DNA of 64,000 nt from Pyrenula massariospora. Taxonomy: Eukaryota > Ascomycota > Eurotiomycetes > Pyrenulales > Pyrenulaceae. The notes beneath the pieces were generated by a model. The model worked only from the letters and a program-made list of their open reading frames with translations, was not told the DNA's origin and ran no database searches. The stretch is taken from the NCBI GenBank assembly GCA_021030905.1, contig JAGFMI010000012.1, positions 372,001 to 436,000 of the forward strand, read 5' to 3'. Positions 48,506 to 59,157 of this stretch are shown one piece after another; the first letter of the stretch is position 1; every line of letters starts with the position of its first letter. The position numbers and the translations under genes are program-made.

Positions 48506-51500
48506 ATGCTTTTGTTCAGGGTGTGCAGCGCCGTCCTTTCATTGCACGTGCTAGGTTGCGCCGTGGCCGCACATTGGCCGCGAGATTCGGCTGCCGACGT
48601 TCCCTGGCCAGCGATTCCCTCTCAAGAACCCTATCCGACACCAACAAGACCTGTCGAAATCTACCCTACTGCTGTAGCACGAGCGAATCCATGCGAGGCT
48701 GTCAACAGCACAAATTTGACGTTCAAGTCGACGGGGGATACCTACACGCGTAAGTCGTGCTTGAAAACTTCTTCCTTTCCTCCCTAGAAGACATACATTG
48801 CTGAGGTCGATAACAATATCAGTTGATTATGGGCGCGACTTCGCCGGCAAACCAATCTTTGAAATCGCCGCTGTCGAAGGGTATGCGCAAATAGAAGTGA
48901 AGTACAGCGAAACATACGAGCAAGTATATCCCTTGGAGCTCCATTGGAATTCTTGCTAATCCGTGCAAGAGGACTGCTTAAGCCACAGGCCGACGGACCT
49001 TATGCATTTGCCAATGCATTAGGAGGGACTTTCCGAGTTGAGGCGTACAATATCACCAGCATTGGCAATATCACAGGCTATTTCATTCAAGGATCCCAAA
49101 GGTGGCAATCCATTAAGCTGATTCGAGGTAATGGGTTGATCATATCAACCGCAGGATTTGTGTCCACTGTCGACGAGGCTCCAGTGAGTCTCCTTGTCGC
49201 GTCTGTGGTATCGTAATCGTTGTCTGACGCTTTCCGGCCAGCTATCCTCGATAGCGGGTTATTTCGCTTCGAGCAACTCAACATACACGGACATATGGGC
49301 CCTTGGACCCCGCACGCAGCAGCTCGTCTGCTACTATCCTGGTTCCCAAACCTCAACATGGGACATCACAGCTAGAGGAGCATATATACGGGGCCAAAAG
49401 CCAGCAACGTCTCCAAGAGTAGTCAATCTATCGAACTATACTCTTACCTTTGAGACAATGATCGACTTTGGCGGAGTTGGATGGCGCTTGGATACTGAAA
49501 TTGATGCCATACAAGCCACTGGCCCGCTTTGTAAGGTTGAAGCTGCGGGCAAATCACCGAGCTCCAGCTGACAGGTATGACGCCAGTCGTTCTCACGAGC
49601 GAGTATCCAGACGGATCATTTGCCAATATCGATCAAGAGCTAGTTCCTCCAAATACTCTAGTTCTGGGAAGAGGCTGGTCTCTCCAGAACCAGACGAGCT
49701 TGCCAGGTTTCGTACTAGCTAAGTTCCCTGTTAATTTGGTACGACATGTTGACCGAGAAAGGCGAATGAAAGCTAAAACTCCCGTGGTGATAGAATGTCA
49801 CCGAAAAGACATGGCATACCGTCAGTACAAATTCGCATGGCGATGGGATCTATGCAGTATCTTTGGACGGACAAAAGATTTCTCAGTTCAACATTAGCTC
49901 CTACGGTATCGGTGATCCCTCCCCTTACATTCCTGGCGGTGTCTATAAGAGCTTTGCGCTTGGACCATGGCAAGATCAAGCGGCCTATTATCGAAATATC
50001 AATGTGACCCTGGCTACTGGAGACAACGTTTACAGTAACCCTTTGGATTCTGAAGATGTCCTTATTGAGTATGGCATTCAAACCCTCGACACTTATGTCT
50101 GTTCCGACTCAGGTAAACGTGATCGATACTCGTGGCTAGGAGATCGTCTCGTCTCGTCCCGGTCAGTCATGGTGAGTACAGCTGAAATGCATTTTGTTTG
50201 GGGACCTGCAGAAGAGGCTTTTTCAAGACAAATTGCTTCCGGCCAGGTTCCAATCAACACCTTATTCAGCCCACTGGAGCCGGAAGATGCCGCCATTAGA
50301 ACCACAAATTTAGACCCTCTACTGGTTGACTATATGTTCGATTTCATGCAGACCATCTATAACTACTGGTTGCGGTATGTGGTCTTACCCATCTGAATAA
50401 AAGCGCATGTACACTAACTTTCTGTCTCTCAAAGAACCTCAAATGATACCTTCATTCAAAGCCATTGGTCTGAAATGGTCGCGGTGACAGCTTATGCAAT
50501 TAGTCGATCCTTGGATCAGGAAGCTCAGCTATACGGTGCCATAAGCGGTTCCGGGGCAATTCCTCTGACGGGCGAAAAAGGGCAGGCCCTTGGACCTGCC
50601 AACACGATTTCTCTGATACTAGGTCTTGAAAGAATGGCCGACATGGCAGCTTACCTTAATTACACCACAACAGCGTCCGACTATCGAGCACAAGCTACTC
50701 GGTCTCGAGAAGCTATCGATCGCCTATTGTGGAATGAAACTGGAGGATTTTATGCGGCCACGATTGGAGAATCCGGTTACGACATGATGGATATTGCTCA
50801 GGTTTTGCTGGGTGAGGTTGGATCCAGTGAGCGTAGAGCGACGTTTCTGGAGAAGTTGAAGGCGCTCAAGGTCCCTGCTGGCTATATCAATGGAACTCGT
50901 TATTTCGATACCCCCGGCATTGTTAACCCTTATTACGCAAGCTTCCTTCTTGAAGGCCTCGCTGAATCTAATGAAACAGCGTTGGCACAAGACTTGCTGG
51001 ATTCTACGTGGGCCCCTATGGTGCGCAAGGATAACAATTATACTGGTGGTTACTGGGAATATATTGTAAGTGTCACAAGGAATTCCTCCGCATGCCATTA
51101 TGCGCGACAACTTGCCGCGTGCTTGTTTCCTACTGACCATGCCTTTCCGATAGAGTCCTGATGGCAGCTATCCCGGCTTGGACCTTTTCACCGGGAATTC
51201 ACACTTTTGGGGCTCATATCCAACCGTCTTCCTGACTGAGTACGTCCTCGGTGTTCATCCCACCTCACCAGGCTACAGGAGGTTCTTGTTCGCGCCGCTG
51301 CCCGGTTTCAAGTCCGACTGGGTTCATGGTCGTGTGCCCACGCCCAAGGGTATCATCTTTGCCGCTTGGGGTTACCAGGAGGACGGGAGGATGGTGATGG
51401 AGATCACTGCACCCGAAGGCCTGCAGGGAACAGTCAAAGTGCCGTTCGATGGAACCTTCACCGTTCACAATGAGAGTGGTGTGAGCGGTGACGTAATGGT

Positions 51501-51540
51501 CTACGGAGGCAGCGGAAGCGTCAGGATTGTTCAAGATTAG
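48506..51540 (+). CDS. Secreted GH78-type alpha-L-rhamnosidase
   Basis: Eight exons: 48506..48749, 48823..48901, 48970..49183, 49242..49530, 49575..49738, 49794..50374, 50435..51065, 51154..51540; 862 aa in this model. The signal peptide is MLLFRVCSAVLSLHVLGCAVAA. Family landmarks are LDYGRDFAGKPIFEI, GSQRWQSIKLI, STWDITARGAYIRGQ, VVLTSEYPDGSFANI, GKRDRYSWLGD (the conserved acidic catalytic-region motif of the (alpha/alpha)6 barrel), GPANTISLILGLERM and FWGSYPTVFLTEYVLG, then a C-terminal beta domain. It should remove terminal rhamnose from plant glycosides or pectin side chains outside the cell. Intron 2 is uncertain: the natural-looking GTATAT donor at 48924 breaks the frame by one base, whereas GTACAG at 48902 keeps it but drops YSETYEQ. 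Confidence 0.85.
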
Positions 51541-51911
51541 GTGGCGGGCATGCGTTTCGGACAAGTGAGTCTCGGTAATGTCCGTTACACCTTTTCTCTT
51601 CTGCAAACCATCGCAGGAAGAGATCAATCGGTTAGAGCTATACTCTACGAGCATAGTATCAAGTCAACGGACAACGCGTATTCCACGATGAAGTATATGA
51701 GGGATGAAAAGTCTTAGGTCTCCAAGGAGGCAGGTAACATGCAGGTGTTGCAGAATATAAGACTAGGTAATCAGAGCGACTTGTTGTCGGGTTTCACATT
51801 CTTCTGCTTTCATTTGAAGTGATACTGTGTTTCTACTAAAGATAGAGCGCACATAGAGGGCTCTCACGCAATCTCCTTTGAATCACTAAGTATTTTGTCG
51901 ATCGATCAGCT
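51541..51911. other. Convergent intergenic
   Basis: 3' flanks of GH78 and the KamA-like gene. Nothing supported. Confidence 0.5.
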
Positions 51912-53522
51912 TCAAAAATCCAATTGACCGGAAGATCCCTCCTCTCTCCGCGCAAAAACCCGTTGATATTCGTCCTCGAAGAAAAACTTCTCCTCCCCAA
52001 ACGCCGGAACAAGATCCGTCATCCACCTCGCCTCGGGATCAAACCTGGCTAAGAACACCCTCCCCACCCACGACGGCACCCTCGCCTGCAGGAACTTCAA
52101 CAAGAATACCTCCTCCCCCTTGATCGTCTCAATCCCCATGATCCCCACTTTCCCCGGCGAAGCCGACATCGACGGCCCGCGCACCGTCCTCGCCGTCCCA
52201 GCCAGCCCTGCATACGCGGCGGAGAACACACGGTACGCCTCCACCAACGGGACGGAGAAATAATGGCTCGCGCCCGTGTCGCGCTCGACGAACATGTAGT
52301 ACGGTATGAGCCCGAGCGCGACTTGCGTATTCCACATGTCGCGGAATGTGTGTGCGGAGTTGTTGACGTGGCGGATGAGCGGGTTTTGGCACCGGATGTT
52401 GGCGCCCGTCATGCGGATGAGTCGGATGGCTTCGTGGACGGCGGGCGTTTGGAGCTCGTGGGGGTGGGAGAAGTGGGCTTGGATGGTGAGGTGGCGGTTG
52501 GAGTGGACGAGGGAGGAGAAGAGGGTTAGGAGATCTCTGGAGTCGGGATCGGAGATGAAGCGGTGGGGCCAGAAGGAGAGGGATTTGGTTCCGAGACGGA
52601 TGGTTTGGATGTGGTCGAGGGATGGATCTTGGGTCGTGAAGGGGGATAAGTAATGTGAGAGGACTCGGGTAGGCATTACTAAGGGGTCGCCGCCGGTAAA
52701 GAGGACGTCTTTGACCTGCTGATTAGCTCGTAGATATGAAACGAGAGCCTGGAGATCGTTTGACCGAAATTGAAGATCTGAGCCGACAGATGTGAATTGC
52801 GCCCAGCGGAAGCAATAGGTACAAAAGCTGTGGCAGAATTGCCCCTATAGGTCTGTTAGCCTCCATTGTCGGAGCATGGACACGGCGTATCGACGAACTT
52901 CGGTGGGAAAGAACAACACAGTCTCCCGGTACTTGTGTTGAAGTCCTTCAAGTCTTCTCCCAGAGAGTCGAGGAACATTTTCTTCTTTTTGCCCTGATGG
53001 GTGAGCGTTCAGCTCGCGACGTATGTTTTCCGCTGACCTTCTCAGATCGACCCGTGAAGATTGTCCTGACTCCAAGTCCGTCTTAATCTTACGAAGCTGC
53101 TCCTTCTGGAGCATTTCAGGCTGAGGAAAGACGAGTTGAAATATGGGATCGTTAGGAACATTAGACCTTTCGAAATCGTATCAATAGTAAGCGACCAATC
53201 CTGAAGTATCAGAAAAGCCCATGACATAGAGCAGAGCTTACCAGTCAATAAGACTATCCACGACATAATTGTTCACACGCATGGGAAACACCTCTGCGGC
53301 GGCCCTGTAGGTCGATGCATCCAAGGAGGGAGCATGTTGCTGTAACAAGTGTGGGATATGGCTTTTAGTATAGAGCTGAAAATGCAATTTCCTATTGTAG
53401 TCTACCTGATTGGCGAGAGCGACAGCAGTCGAGAAGCTGTTTCGGGACATTCTAAATCTTCGGTGAATCGTTACGAGCCGTAGGAATCTCAGTCCTGGTC
53501 TGTGTAGCATGTTCAATCGCAA
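51912..53522 (-). CDS. KamA-like radical SAM aminomutase
   Basis: Three exons: complement(51912..52844, 52899..53166, 53242..53522); 493 aa from the first ATG found, though the true start could lie further upstream. Splicing restores LIDWSNVPNDPIFQLVFPQPEML and ETVLFFPTE|GQFCHSFCTYCFRWAQF. The radical-SAM cysteines are CHSFCTYC at 187-194, followed by VLFTGGDPLVM. The donor of the second intron is GTTCGT. PSMSASPGKVGI resembles the PLP-lysine loop of lysine 2,3-aminomutase, and VERDTGASHYFSVP the substrate loop. The Asp that holds the lysine epsilon-amine in the clostridial enzyme (in VDAPGGGGK) appears to be Ser here, so the substrate may not be lysine. The C→G skew switch is near 52300. Likely PLP-, SAM- and 4Fe-4S-dependent. 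Confidence 0.88.
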
Positions 53523-55814
53523 TCTGCTTTACGCATTGCTTCAAAAGAGTTCTGGAAAGCATTCTCTTTGCACTGTCAGTTGTCTCAATGCGATCAACTC
53601 GTAGATGTGAGCAGCAGGAAGCAAGAACATGCGATAGAATATGGCCAGCCGTAATATGCAGCGCGTAACCGAAAGCTTAGGGGTAGACAAAGGTGTCCGC
53701 GTGGCAGACAGTAGATCAGGTCCGAGAACGGAGCTTTATCATTCTGTCAGAGACCAATACAGCTTTGTCTTACATAAATGACATTCGGGTCATTGGAGCA
53801 TAATCCGGCTCTAAGATCGTTGCTGTGGTCCATCATTATGTTGCTGCACAGCATACCTCGTTGCCGAATTTAGGCATTGCTGTAACATGATATCCATGTG
53901 GTTCCGAAGGAACGCCACGTGAACGATTCCTAAACAAAGCTCTAACGACAAGGATCTCGCTTCGTATGCAGGACGATAGGATTGGCCGTCAACTTCTGCC
54001 ATGTTTAGTAATTGGCGGATCTTGGCGAGAGCAGTCGATCGACGTGCCCAGTATGGCGGGGAAGTATAAAATGTATGATAAGATTTCCTCGATTAGTCCT
54101 CACGACGCTGAGCTTAAGTCTTTACGACATTTGATTCGCTCGAAGATCAAAGAAACGGCGAACTTCGCAATGGCCGATTAAAGGAGTCTCACTACGGTCA
54201 ATGAATACTTCTAATAGCAAACATACCCTTATAAGTATTCCTCTACATAATTTTATCAAGCATGTTTTCATCAATGTAAAGCCTTCCGGTTTAAAATTGA
54301 CTTCGCTTAAAGTGCTCCCACAGCAGACATTGAAATGGTCAGAGGGTACGAAAATGTGGTTCTAGGTTCCAAAGCCGAGCATGCTTATGTGCTATCTCAA
54401 CATTGGCAGAGTGGCGTAGTGCTCTGACCGCCCTCAACTAGATCGAATTGACTACGCACAATTTCAGAAACGGGAAGCTATAAGCGATTCGTGCGCCCCA
54501 GAGCAATTGAAGAGTCCCAAAATTCGAAATCGGAGTTATTAGTGACGATTTCTGATCCAAAATCTCACCCATCTCTAGATTTTTGTGCGTGTCTATACAT
54601 CCACTCTAGGCTTCTTAATGTTGTGAATGTGAAAGAGGTTGATTGACGGTGCGTTAGCTCATCCTTCTACGCCCTACAACCCCTGAAGTAGTCCTTCAGA
54701 CCCTTACCCCGGTTGCGTGCCAAGACTATCCAGCGAGGATCTCGATCCTACACCCTTGAAGTGCCGCAGTGGGGAATCACAGCTTTGTGGAGCACAATCT
54801 CGAAAACTGTCGCTGGCTGCGATGAATACAAGTCCAACAGAGCTATTGTCTTACAGACGAACTTTGATCTCTAAGGGAAGGTATCGGGTAAACTAAATGG
54901 TGGGATGATATTGAAGCACCAATGGCCAATGTCGCCATGTCAGAGATCAAAACCCTAATCCATCTGAAGAAGCCTGAAAATCTCCAACACAGCATCTGAA
55001 ACTCTCTTGAACTCCACCATAATAGAAAACAGCATGTCCACGCTTGACGGATGGAGCGGCACCAGCCCATACAAGAAATATTGGAATGACTTCAGCAAGA
55101 ACTCCTTCTCTAGGGGAAAATACTTGTTTTACTGACCCGATACAGTGGGGATAATGTACCAGGTCCGATTGGTAGATCCGTCACCAGGGCTTGACCATTC
55201 AAGAAGGAAAACGATGGTATCATCGCTTCTGTTCCGCCGCTATGCCGAAGATTTTGGAATCATCGGGACTGCGAGGCGCTTTTCCTGCGCGATCAACACC
55301 CACAGAAAACGTGCATGACGATTGACGAGATAGCAGCTCGTTTAAGTCAGTATAAGCAAGGATTTCAACATAAATAGGCTTTAATGAGACATGTACTCAC
55401 TTGAAAAATATCTTAGTAGGTACTGAATATGCTTTGATAGCACGATTCAAAATCCTCGGGTGTCCTCGACCGCTCCTTGAAAGGCTGTACTAAAAGCATG
55501 TCGATATTTGAAGAAAAGCATGAGTCTCTAGAATACCATGGGTCAAGTTTTGATACCAGGTGACGATTCGTCGATTCTTGGTAACGCTGTAGATTACTCT
55601 ACATCTTGTCAGCAATGGATCGTGCATGTAAATTACCACTAATGCTGGGCAAGGTAGGACGATCACGATCTGGATCGCATCTTCTGACCCTACTGTATCA
55701 TGGTTCAATCATGTGAACCATGGGCTTAGCTACTTAGGAAATTGTTTGAACTCCTCGTAGACGCGGATGATGTGAATGATTGTCAGGAGTGATCGCCTAT
55801 GGAAATACCCAACA
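53523..55814. other. 2.3 kb gene-poor stretch
   Basis: AT-richer DNA with frames no longer than about 75 codons, none family-like. It lies between the divergent KamA-like gene and the 2OG oxygenase. No copy of the shared CGG element was seen. Confidence 0.5.
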
Positions 55815-56944
55815 ATGGATTTTGCACAAGATATTTCGCTTCCAACCATAGATCTGGAGGATTTACTGTCTGGTCCTTTTCAAACAAGCGAGATCGCAAG
55901 ACTGGTCGCTGCAGCAACCTCTGTGGGATTTTTCTACTTGAAATTTGGTGCAACGAAGTGTAAGCACAATGATAATAATGTTGCAGCTACTCTCGCCCAT
56001 ACACTAAATGAAGCCAACGAAATCTTCATATTAATGAGAAGTCTATTTGATCTCCCGGTCGAGGAGAAGAAAGAGTTCGGCGTCTCAAAAAATGGTGGTT
56101 ACTTTGGGTAAGCTCTCACAACAACAATGTCGCTTTTGCTTAGAAGATCAGCTACAAAGGTTTAGGCATGTCTTTTATCGACGAGCATGGCACTCCAGAT
56201 ACCAACGAGTTCTACAACATCTCCAAAGACGACATGCTAGATCATAATGGCAGCAGATTCCAACAGCCACAGATTCTAGAGCACAGTCGACCACTCCTCC
56301 AGTCGTTTATCGTTCATTGTCACCAGATTGCAACAATATTACTTCAAGCACTGTCCGCAACGCTAAAGCTGGAGCCTATCAGTATTGAAGACCATGACAG
56401 CAGCGACGTTTTACCAAATCTTCACAGACTAAGCGCACCTTCAGAGGACCAAATATCCATGATCAAGTATCCAATCTTAGAATCCATGCCCTCCTCCCAA
56501 CCTTTAGCATCACACACCGATTATGGCTCCATCACCATTCTTTTCACCTCCAGTCCAGGACTTCAAGTTCTCAGAAAGAGCATCGCCGAATCTGAAAGCC
56601 AATGGTACGACATTCCACCGAAAGAAGGCCACGCAATCGTAAATTGCGGTGACGCGCTCTCGCTCTTCACTGGGAACATCATCCGCTCCAATGTCCACCG
56701 GGTAACAAGCCACGCGTCGCGAGGCTCGCAGACACCTAGATACTCCCTCGGATATTTCGCTCGCCCGGAAAACGATCAGATCCTTCGACCTCTTCGCAGC
56801 CCGCTCATTGAGATTCCCGAAGGGGAGAGAAAAGAGGGAGTCCGCACACAAGAGTGGATCTTGAGACGCTCTTACGGGAGGCTGCTTGATCGGTATGAGG
56901 GCGAAAAGTCTTGGGCGGCTACTGCCGGAACTGAAAAGCTTTAG
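55815..56944 (+). CDS. Isopenicillin-N-synthase-like Fe(II)/2OG oxygenase
   Basis: Two exons: 55815..56107, 56152..56944; 361 aa. The 44-nt intron (GTAAGC...ATCAG) joins NGGYFG to YKGLGMSFIDEHGTPDTNEFYN, a typical stretch of this family. Iron ligands are His219-x-Asp221 (ASHTDYGSI) and His280 (RSNVHRVTSH); the 2-oxoglutarate site is Arg294-x-Ser (PRYSLGYFARPE). The N-terminal DIOX_N part begins LPTIDLEDLL. Soluble and probably cytosolic. Such enzymes hydroxylate, desaturate or cyclise small molecules in many fungal pathways. It lies beyond the KamA-like gene and lacks the shared promoter motif, so membership of the cluster is open. Confidence 0.92.
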
Positions 56945-59157
56945 TTATCAGGGATATGATGTTTCGGAGACGACCTAAAAATTGAGAAGTCTGAGTGGAA
57001 CTATGCGCAGAGCCACGCTCTACCCTGGTCTTGTATTATCTCTTTCTAGTCCCAGGGATGGTTCGACGCACTTAGGTCATCCGTCAGATTGCGGCGCTAG
57101 AAATTGATATTGGTTTATGATACTTCCTATGTCTAGTGACGTCCGCCGAGGACCTGGAAACTCGGTCCTACTTAAAGTACGAACTAAACATACAGAAACT
57201 TGCTCGCCTATGCATGAATCTCTTGTCTGTTTTTGTCATCGAATGCGCCGCAACTCCGCCACCGAGATTTGATCGCTGTGCCGCACCGGGGCCCATTTTT
57301 CTCTTCATCTTCGCTGCGCCCACCATGTCTATATCCTCTCTTGAGAAGTCTCTCCTCAATTCTCAATGATTGCCCTTAAGACAACCATGTCATAAAGTGC
57401 TCGTAGAGCCATTTGGCAGGTATTTTTACCATCGAGCAGCTTCAATCGCTTGGTGTCTCCTACTCCTTTCAACAGCACCGTTACCGGTGATCAATTAAGG
57501 TTGGACACGGAGATGATCTTTCGTCAATCTCGCCACTTTGCATCTTGATACTAGTCCTAAGGATAGTGGAGCTCTAATCTAGCCTGTGATAAAATTTTAC
57601 TGGTATAAACTTTTGTCCGATACGTCCGTAGGGATCCTTATACGTCCGTAAAAGGTTCAGATGTCCCTGAAGGATCAAATTCATCAATGAGCGATGGTAG
57701 ATAGATAAATGAAGGTTCTCGAAGATCTTGAAATTCATGACAAGGTCAAGGGTGAGATGAAAGCCCCATATGCTGATAGGAAGACGTCAAGCATCTCACC
57801 CTTCGGAAGGCCCTGGGCTCTGCAAGTCCTTGCGAAGTAGATATGTGGCAATAAGGTAGTATGTCCAATAATCGAGTTGAAGGAGAAAATTCAAGCTGAT
57901 CTAGTCTCCGTTAGAGCCTTATCTGTGCAAATGATCGCGCTACCACTGGTCGCACCTGTCAGTGTACCTTTTTCGATTTGTCCAGCTTTCAGACTTCGAT
58001 GTTCTTAGTCAAAGGCAGTAAGAAGCGTGAAAGTCGAAAGAAAACCTATGCACGTAATCCATGGTAGAGGACCTGTCAAGTGAGTGCGGAAGATCGAGAG
58101 GCTCAGGCAGAGTCATAAGAAAAGTTCCATTGCTCAGACTTCACATATGCTTGGAACTTGCAATGGAGCCATGCGCGAGCGAGCAAAAGCGTTGCATGAA
58201 GCCGTGGTGTCTCATGGCGTCTTCTTATCTCTATCCAATAGACTATCTCCCTTCATTTCGTCAGATAAGGTATGTAAAGGTGTTGCGCCACACGTCCGCA
58301 GCTTAGCAGTATTTTGGCAAGACGTAGATTTCAATGACAAAGACTGCTGAGGAATATCATCCAAGCAATTATCGTCGCACCGAATTGAAGAAGCAGACAA
58401 GCGGTATGAGACTACCCTTCAGTCTTGGCCATACTACCCAGGTCAAGCATTTTCCGGCGGTACATGACGCGTCACCCTTCTCTACCTACAACGCTTGTTT
58501 CTTATTTTATTTTGACATCCATTCCACAAATCCGTTTTCTGCATTTTAGGTCTTACTAAAGACCTACTAATTAAAAACGAATATTCTTCTACGCTCTTCT
58601 TTCTGTTCCCGCCTTTCACGTTACATACCAACATGTAAGTTTCGCGTCGAAAGTATGTCAGTACACCTTGTTCAAATATATTAGATTTTTTAAAATTAAT
58701 TTTGATCTCTATCCTCACCGAAAGTGAAATAGCCACCGTATGCAAGCGTAGATCATTGCATAGTATCCATCTTTCAATCGATACACAAAGGAGATATTCT
58801 CTATGCGCAAATGCAAGAACCTCACCAATATTACATCTATTGACTACGCAAAAAGGACTTGTGAAAGCGCTAGAACGCAAAGAATCTTGCTCAGATGAAG
58901 AACCAAAGACGTCCCAAACTCCCTGATAGTCCCAGAATCCCACCACAACAATTTAGTTCATAGAAAGACGCCTCACTTGATCAGCAAAAAATTCCACCCT
59001 ACAGACCGGTGAGTGGTTCCCCCAAAACTTGCTCATGTCAAAAAGGCACAACTCTCGTCTTGCACTGCGTAAAATAAGAGAGATTCATCAAAAGATGGTC
59101 GGAAGGTTCCACCGTTCGCGTTTGTCACTTCCTGCCTAGGAGACCAACGGATGTTAT
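56945..59157. other. 2.2 kb gene-poor stretch
   Basis: No supported gene. ATACGTCCGTA occurs twice near 57620-57650. Several frames of 60-90 codons around 58050-58350 have no family features. Confidence 0.5.

Noticed and set aside
54411-54470. tRNA-like GGCAGAGTGGCGTAGTGCTC stretch
   Set aside because: Resembles a D-arm region only; no T-arm sequence or acceptor pairing follows, so no tRNA is called.
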